A stretch of 64,000 bases of DNA, taken from positions 3,893,981-3,957,980 of the forward strand of contig NZ_LT629732.1 of assembly GCF_900104745.1 (NCBI RefSeq). Reading direction: 5' to 3'. The position numbers and the translations under genes are program-made. This document shows, in pieces, positions 1-12,429 of the stretch. The first letter of the stretch is position 1. Each line of letters starts with the position of its first letter. Under the pieces are notes generated by a model, which was not told the origin of the DNA, searched no databases, and saw nothing but the letters and a program-made list of their open reading frames with translations. The DNA is from Actinopolymorpha singaporensis. Lineage in GTDB: Bacteria > Actinomycetota > Actinomycetes > Propionibacteriales > Actinopolymorphaceae.

Positions 1-37
1 GCAGATTCGGCGAGAACCCGAGTTCCGGTGGGGAGGC

Positions 38-373
38 ATGATGATCGGAACGACCTGGCGGGACCAGCACCGGGCCATCACCGCCCGGCTCGCGCCGTGC
101 ACCGCGGCCGCGGGCCGGATCGCCGCCGAACTGGCCGACCGCTTCGTACCCCTGGGGATCGACGCCGCTCCGTTGTGGGACGAGCGCCGAGGCCGCTGGG
201 GCGTACGAGTCGTCGAACCCGCCAACGGCGGCCAACTTCACATGCACGTCTGGCTGGACGACGACCACTGGACCTGGGTCCCCGGGTGCGCGTGGTCGGC
301 CGCGGCCGACGACTACGACCGCGTGGTTCGCTTCGTGCTGACCTGGGTCACCGAACACCGGGTGGTCGTGTGA
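38..373 (+). CDS. Hypothetical protein, possible mobile-element gene
   Basis: I do not recognise this 111-residue protein. It is rich in Trp and Asp, with a WLDDDHWTWVPG stretch near residues 72-83, no signal peptide and no clear membrane segment. A GGGAGG Shine-Dalgarno at 31-36 lies very close to ATG 38 and fits the second ATG at 41 better, so the start may be residue 2. The stop overlaps the next start in a TGATG arrangement, so the two genes are probably translationally coupled. The cluster of small unknown genes to 1515 is unlike the housekeeping genes that follow and suggests the edge of an integrated element; this is inference. Confidence 0.55.
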   Translation: MMIGTTWRDQHRAITARLAPCTAAAGRIAAELADRFVPLGIDAAPLWDERRGRWGVRVVEPANGGQLHMHVWLDDDHWTWVPGCAWSAAADDYDRVVRFVLTWVTEHRVVV

Positions 374-981
374 TGGCCACCTTCGAGCTCCCGCCGCGTC
401 GACTGGCTCGACCCCCGAAGTCCTTGGCGCGGCGGGCTTCCAGACTGGCCGGCCCGGGGACGTCCCCGGCCCATTCCCTGCGTTCTCGGGTCGGCCGCAC
501 CATCTCGGCGGGTACGCCCGGCACCGCCACGACCGTGCGGGACGTACTCCGCGAACGCGCCATCGCCCGCGACCTCGGCCCCGAGGCCGTCGACGCCCTC
601 GCTCGCGACATGGTCATCCGGCACACCCCGGAGCGCTCGGGTCTCGGCCTGCGGCGCTGGCGCGGTCTGCCCGTGCCCACGCTGCGCAGGCCGGTGTGTG
701 CCGACTGCGCCGGGGTGTGGCCCTGCGCGCACGTGCGCTGGGCCGAACGCCGTACCACCAACACCAGCAAGACCAGCAACACCACCGACATCGCCACCAC
801 CGGGCGAACACCGCGCCGCCGTTCCGGCACCAAGACGGCCGGGACGTCGCCGGCCCCCACGAACCCCCCGCTCGCCCCGTCCACTAACAAAATCCTGATT
901 AGGGACGGGCGGGGTCGGAAAGAAGAAGTAAGTCCCCGGGCGAACGACTTTGGCAGAAGTGACGCCCGGAAAACCCCCTGA
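373..981 (+). CDS. Hypothetical basic protein with Cys cluster
   Basis: This 202-residue protein is not recognised. ATG 373 overlaps the stop of the preceding gene, which is why this start is preferred to an in-frame start at 28. The N-terminal half is Arg-rich; around residues 110-125 there is a CADCxxVWPCAH segment that could bind a metal. The last 80 residues are Thr/Pro/Arg-rich and low-complexity, probably disordered. Short Cys/Trp-Pro-Cys segments like this occur in small proteins of actinomycete integrative elements, but I cannot assign a function. Confidence 0.5.
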   Translation: MATFELPPRRLARPPKSLARRASRLAGPGTSPAHSLRSRVGRTISAGTPGTATTVRDVLRERAIARDLGPEAVDALARDMVIRHTPERSGLGLRRWRGLPVPTLRRPVCADCAGVWPCAHVRWAERRTTNTSKTSNTTDIATTGRTPRRRSGTKTAGTSPAPTNPPLAPSTNKILIRDGRGRKEEVSPRANDFGRSDARKTP

Positions 982-998
982 TGAGAGGACGTTAAGCC

Positions 999-1121
999 AT
1001 GCAGGCTTTCACCGCCACCCCCGGCAACGGTTCCAGCTCCGCCGACGAGACCCTCTTCGGCAGCACGGGTGTCCAGCGTGACCAGCTCACTGGTGAGCGG
1101 CTGGGCGACCCCCGGGCCTGA
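999..1121 (+). CDS. Small peptide, 40 residues
   Basis: A 40-codon reading frame starts at ATG 999, nine bases after a good GAGAGGA Shine-Dalgarno (983-989), and ends at TGA 1119-1121. It lies 17 bases after the previous stop. The peptide begins MQAFTATPGN, is Ser/Gly/Asp-rich, has no Cys and no hydrophobic segment, and ends LTGERLGDPRA. It is too short for ordinary gene calling. The ribosome site and same-strand position in a tight row of genes support translation; the function is unknown. Confidence 0.45.
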   Translation: MQAFTATPGNGSSSADETLFGSTGVQRDQLTGERLGDPRA

Positions 1122-1164
1122 GCCCCCGAAGGACGGGCCCTCGGACAACGGCGTCCGGGGGCCC

Positions 1165-1196
1165 GCCCCTGGCCCTGCACGGGGAGGGCCAGGGGC
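1165..1196 (+). terminator. Hairpin, 12-bp perfect stem
   Basis: GCCCCTGGCCCT (1165-1176) and AGGGCCAGGGGC (1185-1196) pair perfectly around an 8-base loop. There is no T-tract. It lies between the 40-residue peptide and the membrane protein gene at 1219, so it may terminate or attenuate transcription into that gene. Confidence 0.5.
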
Positions 1197-1218
1197 AACT
1201 TCACGTTCGGGAAGACGT

Positions 1219-1515
1219 ATGAACGCGCTCTCTCAGCTCTACGAGACCAACCCTGAGTTCTTCTCCTACTGCCTCGACGCGTTGTTCGTCCTGGCCGTGG
1301 GCTACATGGTGTCCTGCCACCTGCACCCGGACGTCGACTGCCGCAAGTGCAAGGGCACCGGCAAGCACCGGAGCTTCGTCTACAAGCGCGCCCGCCGCCA
1401 GTGTCATCACTGCGGGGGAACGGGCAGAACCCGCCGCTTCTTCGCCTGGGCGACGGACATCGGCCAGCCGCGCCTGCGCGCGCCTCGCTGGCACAAGGCG
1501 AAACGCCACGTCTAG
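1219..1515 (+). CDS. Small membrane protein with paired CxxCxGxG motifs
   Basis: A 98-residue protein. Residues about 12-32 form one hydrophobic segment (FFSYCLDALFVLAVGYMVSC), followed by two DnaJ-like zinc motifs, CRKCKGTG and CHHCGGTG, separated by about 18 residues, and a basic tail. The four cysteines probably form one zinc site on the cytoplasmic side. It is not DnaJ: there is no J domain. The start at ATG 1219 gives the membrane segment a normal N-terminus; the frame is open further upstream across the hairpin. Small proteins of this layout are seen in actinomycete plasmid-like elements, which fits the neighbours, but the role is unknown. Confidence 0.55.
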   Translation: MNALSQLYETNPEFFSYCLDALFVLAVGYMVSCHLHPDVDCRKCKGTGKHRSFVYKRARRQCHHCGGTGRTRRFFAWATDIGQPRLRAPRWHKAKRHV

Positions 1516-1583
1516 GGTCGATCCGCAGACACGCCCTGGTCCTCGGGCCGAAACGGCAGGTCTGGTCCTCGCGGGCAGGCCCC

Positions 1584-1614
1584 AGGGTCTGCCCCGCTTC
1601 GCAGGGCAGACCCT
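1584..1614. terminator. Hairpin, 11-bp perfect stem
   Basis: AGGGTCTGCCC (1584-1594) and GGGCAGACCCT (1604-1614) form a perfect stem with a 9-base loop between the small-gene cluster and the era unit. It lies only 11 bases before the GTG start at 1626, so it could insulate the core operon from the unknown genes. Confidence 0.5.
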
Positions 1615-1625
1615 AGGATCGCCGG

Positions 1626-1976
1626 GTGACCAGTGCCGAGCTCGATCCCGAAGACGCCAAGATCATCACCTTGGCCCGCTCCACCAGAGCGCGCACCGGC
1701 GCGGCCGAAGGCGCCGGCGTACGCGACACCACCGGCCGCACCTACACCGCCGCCACGGTGGATCTTCCCTCCCTGCGACTGTCCGCCCTCCGGCTCGCGG
1801 TGGCGATGGCAGTGTCCAGCGGCGCTGACGGCCTGGAAGCGGCGGCCGTGATCACCGAGGCGGGTGAGGCCGCGGCGGAGGACGTCGCCGCCGTCGCCGA
1901 CCTGGCCGGCGCCGGCGTCCCGGTCCTGGTCGCCGGGCCGGACGGGACCGTCCGGACGGTCGCCCACAGCGGATAG
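1626..1976 (+). CDS. Cytidine-deaminase-like protein, catalytically degenerate
   Basis: A 116-residue protein directly upstream of era, where actinomycetes often carry a gene annotated as cytidine deaminase. The overall pattern (GRTYTAATVDLPSLRLSALR near residues 37-56) follows the family's substrate-entry segment, but the catalytic (C/H)AE is replaced and the protein has no cysteine at all, so zinc-dependent deamination is unlikely. It starts at GTG 1626 and ends 15 bases before era, so it is probably co-transcribed with it. The family assignment rests on position and weak pattern; a structural or regulatory role is possible. Confidence 0.6.
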   Translation: MTSAELDPEDAKIITLARSTRARTGAAEGAGVRDTTGRTYTAATVDLPSLRLSALRLAVAMAVSSGADGLEAAAVITEAGEAAAEDVAAVADLAGAGVPVLVAGPDGTVRTVAHSG

Positions 1977-1991
1977 GGGACAATCGGCCGG

Positions 1992-2921
1992 GTGAGCGAG
2001 GCTACGACGCAGTTCCGGAGCGGGTTCGCCTGTCTGGTCGGACGACCCAACACCGGCAAGTCCACGTTGACGAACGCCCTGGTCGGTCGCAAGGTGGCCA
2101 TCGCGTCGTCCCGTCCGCAGACGACCCGGCACACGGTGCGCGGGATCGTCAACCGGCCCGACGCCCAGCTGGTCCTGGTCGACACCCCGGGGCTGCACAA
2201 ACCGCGGACCCTGCTCGGTGAGCGGCTGAACGCCCTCGTCCTCAGCACCCTCGGCGAGGTCGACGCGGTGGGGGTGTGCCTGCCGGCCGACGAGCGCATC
2301 GGGCCCGGCGACCGCTTCCTGGTCAACGAGATCGCGAAGGTACGCCGGCGGCCCACGGTGGCGATCGTCACCAAGTCCGACCTCGTCGACCCCAACCGGA
2401 TGGTCGAACACCTCACGGCGGTCGCGGCGATGACCAAGGACACCGGCGTCGAGTGGGACGACATCATCCCGGTCTCGGCGCAGGACGGCACCCGGGTCGG
2501 CAAACTCGCCGACCTGCTCGTCGGCAAGCTGCCGCCGGGCCCGCCGCTCTACCCCGAGGGTGAGCTCACCGACGAGCCCGAGGAGGTCCTCGTCGCCGAA
2601 CTCATCCGCGAGGCCGTCCTCGAGGGGGTCCGCGACGAACTGCCCCACTCCGTGGCCGTGCTGGTGGAGGAGATGGGGTTGCGCGAGGGCCGCCCGCAGG
2701 ATCGTCCGCTGCTCGACATCTACGCCCACCTGTTCGTCGAACGCCCCAGCCAGAAGGCGATCGTCATCGGCGCCAAGGGGCGCCGCCTGGTGGAGGTGGG
2801 CACCACGGCCCGCAGGCAGATCGAGACGCTGCTGGGTACGCCGGTCTACCTCGACCTGCGGGTCAAGGTCGCCAAGGACTGGCAGCGCGATCCCAAGCAG
2901 CTGCGCCGGCTCGGTTTCTGA
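1992..2921 (+). CDS. era: GTPase Era
   Basis: Era is a membrane-associated GTPase that binds 16S rRNA near its 3' end and acts in small-subunit maturation. This 309-residue protein shows the P-loop GRPNTGKS (17-24), the switch threonines (TTRH, 44-47), DTPG (64-67), TKSD (about 127-130) and SAQ (about 155). A C-terminal KH domain carries VIGAKGRRLVE near residue 260. The length is typical. GTG 1992 is chosen because the N-terminus then matches other Era proteins; it lies 15 bases after the deaminase-like gene. Confidence 0.97.
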   Translation: MSEATTQFRSGFACLVGRPNTGKSTLTNALVGRKVAIASSRPQTTRHTVRGIVNRPDAQLVLVDTPGLHKPRTLLGERLNALVLSTLGEVDAVGVCLPADERIGPGDRFLVNEIAKVRRRPTVAIVTKSDLVDPNRMVEHLTAVAAMTKDTGVEWDDIIPVSAQDGTRVGKLADLLVGKLPPGPPLYPEGELTDEPEEVLVAELIREAVLEGVRDELPHSVAVLVEEMGLREGRPQDRPLLDIYAHLFVERPSQKAIVIGAKGRRLVEVGTTARRQIETLLGTPVYLDLRVKVAKDWQRDPKQLRRLGF

Positions 2922-2929
2922 GCAGGAAT

Positions 2930-2950
2930 CAAGAAGCGCCCGCGTTCTTG
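2930..2950 (+). terminator. Short hairpin after era
   Basis: CAAGAA (2930-2935) and TTCTTG (2945-2950) flank a GC-rich 9-base loop just after the era stop and are followed by CCCC. A weak terminator is possible. Confidence 0.3.
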
Positions 2951-3002
2951 CCCCGGCTAGCTTGGCCGTCGAGGAACTGGACGCCGTACCAATGGAGATC
3001 TG

Positions 3003-5396
<2,394 letters not shown>

Positions 5397-5423
5397 GACA
5401 GCGCGGACGGGCGAACACCGGGG

Positions 5424-5464
5424 CCCGTCCGGGCGTACGTCATCGTGGCGTACGCCCGGACGGG
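5424..5464. terminator. Bidirectional terminator, 16-bp perfect stem
   Basis: CCCGTCCGGGCGTACG (5424-5439) pairs perfectly with 5449-5464 around a 9-base loop, between two convergent genes (UvrA-like and GNAT). The strength and position fit a shared terminator, although there is no T-run. Confidence 0.75.
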
Positions 5465-5468
5465 ACCC

Positions 5469-6455
5469 TCACACCGCCCGCTGCCAGCCGAGGTGGCGGG
5501 TGACGATGCGGTATCCGAGCGCCTCGTTGACGCCGATCATGTGGGCGTTGGACTCGGCGTTCCAGGTGTCCAGCCAGCGGACCGACGGCTCGGCGGCCCG
5601 CAGCCAGGTGACCATGTCGGCCTTCAGCAGCATGCCGAGCCGGTGGCCGCGGTGGGCCCCGAGGACGGCGGTGTCCCACTGCCAGGCCCAGTCGGGCAAC
5701 TCGGCCGGTACGCCGACCATCGTGTGGCCGGCCAGGGGCCCGTCGGTGCCCCGCCGGGCGATCACGCGGTAGAGCTTGTTGCCCGCGGCCTCCTGCGCGG
5801 CCTCGAACCCCCGCACCCGCTTGGCGTCGAACACCTCGTCCTCGATGTCGAGGTCGTCGGTGGGCGCGTCGTTGATCGCTGCCGCCATCTCCGCCACCTC
5901 GTCCACCAGGTCGTCCGGGACCGGGCCGTCCATCCGGATCAGCGTGTAGTCGCGGGCGGCCTCCGCGGCGCGCGCCCGCAGCTCCTCGACCCGGGCCGGG
6001 TCGACCTCGGTGAGGTCCTGGCGCCGCTGCACCTCCACGCTGGCCTGGGCAAAGCCCATCGCGGCGGCGAACGCGGCCGGTGCCTCGGCGTCCAGTGTGC
6101 CGCCCATCGCGAGCCGTCGGCCGCTCGCGCGGACCCGGGCCAGGCCCTCCTCCGCCAGCGCGCGGCCGCGCCCTTCGCGGCGTTTGTCCGGATGGACCGA
6201 CACGCCGACGTACGCCATGTGCGTGTTGTCGCGCTGGGAGAAGTGGAGGTCGAGGGTGCCGGCGACCTGCCCGTCCTCGACCAGCAGCCACTTCTCGCCC
6301 GGCTCGCCGTCCCAGCCGTACCGCAGCGAGGCGACCAGGCCGCGCTCGGTGTGCGGCGGGTCCCACGGGGTGTCGGCGGCGCGGCCGGCCTGGAGGAACG
6401 TCATCGTGGCGGCGACGGCGGCCCCGTCGTCGGGGTCGAGGCGCTGGAGTTTCAT
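5469..6455 (-). CDS. Tandem GNAT-family acetyltransferase
   Basis: A protein of about 328 residues with two GNAT-type acetyltransferase folds. The first half contains VSVHPDKRREGRGRAL, a recognisable acetyl-CoA-binding RxxGxG/A loop; the second half contains LGAHRGHRLGMLLKAD and a C-terminal NAESNAHMIGVNEALGYR, typical of this group. Substrates of tandem GNATs in actinomycetes are mostly unknown. The start is placed at the ATG giving MKLQRL (6455); an earlier start at 6491 would add an atypical Pro/Ala leader. It is divergent from leuA and may share the intergenic promoter region. Confidence 0.8.
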   Translation of the reverse strand: MKLQRLDPDDGAAVAATMTFLQAGRAADTPWDPPHTERGLVASLRYGWDGEPGEKWLLVEDGQVAGTLDLHFSQRDNTHMAYVGVSVHPDKRREGRGRALAEEGLARVRASGRRLAMGGTLDAEAPAAFAAAMGFAQASVEVQRRQDLTEVDPARVEELRARAAEAARDYTLIRMDGPVPDDLVDEVAEMAAAINDAPTDDLDIEDEVFDAKRVRGFEAAQEAAGNKLYRVIARRGTDGPLAGHTMVGVPAELPDWAWQWDTAVLGAHRGHRLGMLLKADMVTWLRAAEPSVRWLDTWNAESNAHMIGVNEALGYRIVTRHLGWQRAV

Positions 6456-6519
6456 ACCGCCCAGGGTGCGGGCGGGAGCGGCGCCGGGCAACCGGATTTC
6501 GCCGAGTGGGGGAGGGGGC

Positions 6520-6550
6520 TTGCCGGGCCCGCGGCGTACACGGCTAAGCT
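6520..6550 (+). promoter_or_regulatory. Candidate leuA promoter
   Basis: TTGCCG (6520-6525) and TAAGCT (6545-6550) are separated by 19 bases. Transcription from this promoter would begin about 6556-6560, at or next to the leader-peptide ATG at 6560, giving a leaderless leader transcript. Confidence 0.45.
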
Positions 6551-6559
6551 GACCAACCT

Positions 6560-6607
6560 ATGTGGTACGCAGGTCTCCTCCTTCGCTGCCGCGGCGGGGC
6601 CCTCTAG
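6560..6607 (+). CDS. Candidate leucine leader peptide for leuA
   Basis: A 15-codon frame, MWYAGLLLRCRGGAL then TAG, lies 83 bases before leuA. Four of its 15 codons are Leu, three of them consecutive (CTC CTC CTT). Leu-rich leaders controlling leuA by attenuation are known in actinobacteria. No Shine-Dalgarno precedes it; the promoter-like TAAGCT ends ten bases upstream, which suits leaderless translation. The call is inference from composition and position. Confidence 0.55.
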   Translation: MWYAGLLLRCRGGAL

Positions 6608-6632
6608 GCCGGGCTCCTCGTCGCGGTGCTGC

Positions 6633-8394
<1,762 letters not shown>

Positions 8395-8414
8395 CACGTC
8401 GACGCTGGTCCCGA

Positions 8415-8465
8415 CGGCCGGCTGCCGGGTCGCGTGAGTTTCGCGCGGTTACCGGCAGCCGGCCG
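8415..8465. terminator. Terminator hairpin, 14-bp perfect stem
   Basis: CGGCCGGCTGCCGG (8415-8428) pairs perfectly with 8452-8465 around a 23-base loop that can itself fold. It lies between leuA and the convergent oxidoreductase gene and probably serves both. Confidence 0.7.
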
Positions 8466-8548
8466 GGGGCAAGTCGTCCTTGACAGCGAGGCACCAACGT
8501 CGACCACGCCCCGACGGGCCTGAGGGACCTGAAGGGCCCCAGCAGGGC

Positions 8549-9682
8549 TCAGCCAGGAGGCGTGAGCGAGGTCCAGCCGGTGAGGACGTCCAGGACGGGC
8601 CCCTGTGCTCGAGCCTTGGCCTGGGCGTAGGCCTCCTCCAGTACGTCCGCCACCAGGACGCGCCGGCCGTCGCGCGCGGACTCGATGGCGGCGTACACCA
8701 TCGCCAGGCTGGCCACGTTGTCGCGAGCGGTGCCCATCGGGGTCGTCCCCGTCCGCAGGGCGGCGACGAACTCCCGCAACGAACCGGCGATACCGGGGTG
8801 CGGATCCGCCTCCGGGGTGTCGCCCTCCGGCGCGGTCTCCCCGCCCTCGACGATCTCGAGGGTAGGGGGACCGTCGCCGTCCCACAGCGCGGTGCCGTGT
8901 TCGCCGCTGGCCCGCCACGCGGCGTTCCACGAGGTCTCCTGACCGGGGCTGCACCAGCTGCCGGTGTAGACGTAGCGCAGACCGCCGCCGAACTCGAAGA
9001 TCGCGGTGGCGGCGGCGTCACCTGCGTACCAGCTCCAGCCGGGGTTGTACTCCTCGCAGTAGACCGCCACCGGGTCCGCCTCGAGCAGGAACCGCGCGCT
9101 GTCGAAGGCGTGGATGGCCATGTCGAGCACCAGCGGGTGGTCCATCGCGTCCCGGAACCCGCCGAAGTGTGGCGCCTTGAAGAACTCCGCGGTCAGGATG
9201 CCGAGCCGGCCGAGCTGCCGCAGCTGACGGCGGTAGGCGAACAGGTTGGCGTCGTACCGCCTGCTCTGGCTGACCATGAACAACCGGTCGTACGCCTGCG
9301 CGGCCGCGGTCAGCTCCAGCGACTCGGCGAGGTTGGCCGCGAGCGGCTTCTCGCCCAGCACCGGCAGGCCGCGCCGCAGCGCCTCCATCGTCACCGGGTG
9401 GTGGGCCTCCGGGATGGTCACGTCCACCACGAAGTCCGGCTGCACCTGGTCGGCCAGCGCCTCGATCGTCGGCCCGGTCGCCACGTCGCCCGCACCGGCC
9501 TGTTCCAGCGCCTCCTTCGCCCGGGCGACGTCGAGGTCGGCGACGCCGACGAGCTCCACCTGGTCGTACGCCAGCAGCGTGCGCAACCACCCGCGGCCCA
9601 TGCCGCCGGCGCCTACCTGCAGCACCCGCAAGGGCCGGTTGACATCTCCGGACACCGTTCCGGACGCCGTGCCGGGCGTCAT
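8549..9682 (-). CDS. Gfo/Idh/MocA-family oxidoreductase
   Basis: An NAD(P)-dependent sugar or inositol-type dehydrogenase of 377 residues. The Rossmann motif [10 protein letters not shown] lies near the N-terminus, GEKPLA near residue 106 supplies the family's conserved EKP lysine, and the C-terminal half has the family's mixed beta-sheet domain. The ATG at 9682 overlaps the stop of the upstream ThuA gene by four bases (ATGA), so the two are coupled; a longer frame from 9778 would run through that gene. With ThuA and LacI it forms a three-gene sugar-modification operon. The substrate is unknown. Confidence 0.88.
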   Translation of the reverse strand: MTPGTASGTVSGDVNRPLRVLQVGAGGMGRGWLRTLLAYDQVELVGVADLDVARAKEALEQAGAGDVATGPTIEALADQVQPDFVVDVTIPEAHHPVTMEALRRGLPVLGEKPLAANLAESLELTAAAQAYDRLFMVSQSRRYDANLFAYRRQLRQLGRLGILTAEFFKAPHFGGFRDAMDHPLVLDMAIHAFDSARFLLEADPVAVYCEEYNPGWSWYAGDAAATAIFEFGGGLRYVYTGSWCSPGQETSWNAAWRASGEHGTALWDGDGPPTLEIVEGGETAPEGDTPEADPHPGIAGSLREFVAALRTGTTPMGTARDNVASLAMVYAAIESARDGRRVLVADVLEEAYAQAKARAQGPVLDVLTGWTSLTPPG

Positions 9683-10452
9683 GCGCGGGCCTTGGAGGCG
9701 TCGGCGTTCTCGAACCAGCCGGTGGGGCAGTTCTGCAGCCGCGGCAGGTCCCGGGTGGACTCGGCCGGCACCACCCACCTGACGGCGTTCGCGATCACGC
9801 GACGGACGTCGGGGTGGTGGTAGACCGGGTAGGCCTGGTCACCGGGGGAGAAGTAGAAGATGCGCCCGTTGCCGCGGTGGAAGGAGCAGCCGCTGCGGAA
9901 CACCTCGCCACCGCTGAACGAACTCACGAAGACGAGCTCGTCCGGGTCGGGAATGTCGAACACCTCGCCGTACATCTCCTGCTCGGGAATGACGATCGGG
10001 CTCGGCACCCCCTCGGCGACCGGGTGGTGCGGCTTGAGTGTCCAGACCAGTTCGCGGTCGTGCTCACTGCGCCAGCGCAGTGAACAGGTGGTGCCCATCA
10101 GGGTGCGGAAGATCTTCGAGAAGTGCCCGGAGTGCAGGACGACCAGGCCCATCCCGCCGAGCACGTGCCGCTGCACCCGCTCGACCACCTCGTCGGCGAC
10201 CTTGTCGTGGGCCGCGTGCCCCCACCAGGTGAGCACGTCGGTGTCGGCCAGCACCTCCTCGGTCAGCCCGTGCTCGGGCTGCTCCAGGGTCGCCGTACGG
10301 ACCTCGACCTGGCCCTTCAGGTTCTCCTCGATGCCGGCGGCGACGGCGCCGTGGATGCCCTCGGGGTAACGGGCGCGTACGGCCTCCTCCCGCTGCTCGT
10401 GGACGTTCTCGTTCCAGACGGTGACGCGGATCGTACGTGCGGTGTCACTCAT
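9679..10452 (-). CDS. ThuA-like domain protein
   Basis: A 257-residue protein of the ThuA (trehalose-utilisation) family, which has a class I glutamine-amidotransferase-like fold. Visible features: [11 protein letters not shown] at the N-terminus, [12 protein letters not shown] near residue 90, [14 protein letters not shown] near 120, and [21 protein letters not shown] near 205-225. ThuA members act in metabolism of disaccharides or keto-sugars with Gfo/Idh dehydrogenases, which matches the coupled downstream gene. Its start overlaps the stop of the LacI gene by eight bases. Confidence 0.88.
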   Translation of the reverse strand: MSDTARTIRVTVWNENVHEQREEAVRARYPEGIHGAVAAGIEENLKGQVEVRTATLEQPEHGLTEEVLADTDVLTWWGHAAHDKVADEVVERVQRHVLGGMGLVVLHSGHFSKIFRTLMGTTCSLRWRSEHDRELVWTLKPHHPVAEGVPSPIVIPEQEMYGEVFDIPDPDELVFVSSFSGGEVFRSGCSFHRGNGRIFYFSPGDQAYPVYHHPDVRRVIANAVRWVVPAESTRDLPRLQNCPTGWFENADASKARA

Positions 10453-11482
10453 GGAGCTCCTCGGCTCGGAAGGGGGACCGGCGCGCGGGAGCGGCGGTGC
10501 TCCCGCGCTCGTTCAGGACCGGCGGCAACAGCACCGGTTCGGCAGGAGTGCCGGAGATCGCGCCGACAACCAGGGCGACGGCGTGTTCGGCCATGGCGGC
10601 CACGGGCAACTCCACGAAGGACAACGACGGAGAGGCGCGTCGTGCGGTGGACTCCGCGGCCACCGCCAGCACGGAAAGGTCGCCGGGAATGCGCACGCCT
10701 TCGGTGGCGAGCACCTCCTCGACGGTGGCCAGGGCCTCCTGGTCGTACACCACCAGCGCGGTGATCGCCGGGGAGGCGGCCAGCAGCCGGCGGACGCTCC
10801 CGGCGACCTCGCGGCGAACCGGCCCGGTCCGCTCGGCCACCAGCGACACCGAGTGACGCGCCGCCGCCTCCCTGGTGGCCCGGAGGGTGCGCAGGGCGTA
10901 GCCCAGCCCGCGTTCGTACGCCCCTGAGTTGGGACCGAGCACGCCGACCCGCCGGTGCCCGAGCCGGGCGAGATGCTCGACGCACAGCGCGCCGGCGGCG
11001 GCGAAGTCGAGGTCGACCCACGGCAGTCCCTGCGGGTCGGCCGGCTGCCCGAGCAGGGCGGCGGGGATGCCGAGCTCTCGGATCGTGGTCACCCGGGAGT
11101 CCTGGACCTCGACCTCCATCGGGAGTACGCCGTCGGCCAGCGCGCTGTGGGTGATCCGGCGCAGCCCCTCGTCGCCCTCGTCGGCGGTCATCAGCAAGAC
11201 GTCGTAGCCGTAGCCGCGGGCGGCGGTGGTGACCGCGGTGACGAACGCCATCCCGACCGAGACGGAGAAGTAGTCGGCGGCGGGCATCACCAGGGCGAGG
11301 ATCTGGGAGCGGCGGCTGGCCAGCGCCTGGGCGCCGGCGTGCGGGCGGTAGCCGAGCGCGTGGATCGCCGCCTGCACCCGATCGCGGGTCTCGGTGGAGA
11401 TGCGGCGCTTGCCGCTCAGGGCGTACGACACCGTGCTCACCGAGACGCCGGCGCGTTCGGCGACGTCCTTGATCGTCGGCAT
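10445..11482 (-). CDS. LacI-family repressor 1
   Basis: A 345-residue regulator. The N-terminal helix-turn-helix and hinge are clear ([20 protein letters not shown]), followed by a periplasmic-binding-protein-like sugar domain from about residue 60. The start is ATG 11482, eight bases after a GGGGAGG; upstream in-frame codons would add a non-family extension that is read across the operator. It heads the operon with ThuA and the oxidoreductase and very likely represses it until a sugar ligand binds. It is a paralogue of the regulator at 12430-13401: the two share the GLPWxDxDF segment and the HTH pattern. Confidence 0.93.
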   Translation of the reverse strand: MPTIKDVAERAGVSVSTVSYALSGKRRISTETRDRVQAAIHALGYRPHAGAQALASRRSQILALVMPAADYFSVSVGMAFVTAVTTAARGYGYDVLLMTADEGDEGLRRITHSALADGVLPMEVEVQDSRVTTIRELGIPAALLGQPADPQGLPWVDLDFAAAGALCVEHLARLGHRRVGVLGPNSGAYERGLGYALRTLRATREAAARHSVSLVAERTGPVRREVAGSVRRLLAASPAITALVVYDQEALATVEEVLATEGVRIPGDLSVLAVAAESTARRASPSLSFVELPVAAMAEHAVALVVGAISGTPAEPVLLPPVLNERGSTAAPARRSPFRAEELHE

Positions 11483-11591
11483 GGTGTCCTCCCCGATGCG
11501 CCGATGCCGACCGGAGCGGCCCGCACGGATGGGGCGCGGCCCGGGCCCGTTGGTCTGAGTCGAATCCGAGGTTGAAATCCGAGGCGAATCC

Positions 11592-11611
11592 GAGTTGAAG
11601 CGGTTCGACAA
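11592..11611. promoter_or_regulatory. Candidate LacI-type operator 1
   Basis: GAGTTGAAGCGGTTCGACAA lies 110 bases before the LacI 1 start. Its core TTGAAGCGGTTCGA is an imperfect palindrome centred on CG, as LacI-family operators usually are. It matches 14 of 20 positions of operator 2, including the whole right half TTCGACAA. Three AATCCGAG direct repeats (starting 11563, 11576 and 11587) lie beside it. Confidence 0.5.
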
Positions 11612-11652
11612 CGAAAGTAGCCAGCGCAGTCACGGGCTGTCTACGGCGCGAA

Positions 11653-11700
11653 CGCCCTCGGCCGGAGCCGGTCAACGAGGGACCGGGCCGGCCGAGGGCG
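11653..11700 (-). terminator. Terminator hairpin, 13-bp perfect stem
   Basis: CGCCCTCGGCCGG (11653-11665) pairs perfectly with 11688-11700. It sits just after the nitroreductase stop (minus strand), upstream of the LacI 1 operator, and should separate the two transcription units. Confidence 0.65.
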
Positions 11701-11734
11701 CTGTCGTCCGGTGCCGCTCGGTGAGGTCGGCCGG

Positions 11735-12349
11735 TCAGATCGAGGTGACGACCTCGTCGTAGCCGAGCCGGGGGAGCCGGTCACGCCAGGCGTTCTCACC
11801 CGGACGGCCGATGTTGACAACGGCGAGGCAGCGGTACCGGCCGTCCGGGAAGAACTCCGTGTCCACGCCGGCCTTGTCGAAGCCGGTCATCGGCCCCGCG
11901 GCCAGGCCGGCGGCGCGGATGCCGAGGAGGAAGAGGCCGACCTGGATGGTGGCGTTGAACTGGGCGGACGCGTGCCGCCGTTGGTCGTCGGCGAACAGCT
12001 CCTTGGCGTTCGGCGCGTGCGGAACGAGACGGGGCAGGTGGTCGGCGAACTCGGTGTCCGCGGCGAGAATCGCGGTCAGCGGCGCGCTCGCCGTCTTGGC
12101 CCGGTTGCCCTCCGCCATCAGCGGCAGCAGCCGCTCGCGGGACTCAGGGGTTCGCAGCAGGAGGACACGCAGCGGCTGCTGGTTGAACGCCGTCGGCGCC
12201 CATTTGACCAGCTCGTAGATCTCGCGGACCGTCTCCTCGCTCACCGGTTCGTCGGTGAAGGAGTTGGCGGTGCGGGCCTCCCGGAAGAGCAGGTCGGCCG
12301 AGCGCGGGTCGATCCGGAGGTCGTCGCGGGTCAGGTCGCTGACTGTCAT
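11735..12349 (-). CDS. Nitroreductase family protein (RutE/HadB-like)
   Basis: A 204-residue FMN-dependent oxidoreductase. It shows the RuTE-like N-terminus (LLFREARTANSFTDEPV), KWAPTAFNQQPLRVLLL near residue 57, where the family binds FMN, and a C-terminal VNIGRPGENAWRDRLPR. RutE reduces malonic semialdehyde in pyrimidine breakdown, but no other rut gene is present, so the substrate is open; related proteins reduce quinones or nitro compounds. ATG 12349 is preceded by GGTGAGG; the upstream in-frame extension to 12412 is not family-like. Confidence 0.88.
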   Translation of the reverse strand: MTVSDLTRDDLRIDPRSADLLFREARTANSFTDEPVSEETVREIYELVKWAPTAFNQQPLRVLLLRTPESRERLLPLMAEGNRAKTASAPLTAILAADTEFADHLPRLVPHAPNAKELFADDQRRHASAQFNATIQVGLFLLGIRAAGLAAGPMTGFDKAGVDTEFFPDGRYRCLAVVNIGRPGENAWRDRLPRLGYDEVVTSI

Positions 12350-12429
12350 CAAGTCCTCACCTCGAGTGCGTGTCGATGTGCGTACGTGTGAGGAACATGA
12401 TTGACGCTTCAACTATTCCGCCGAGCCGG

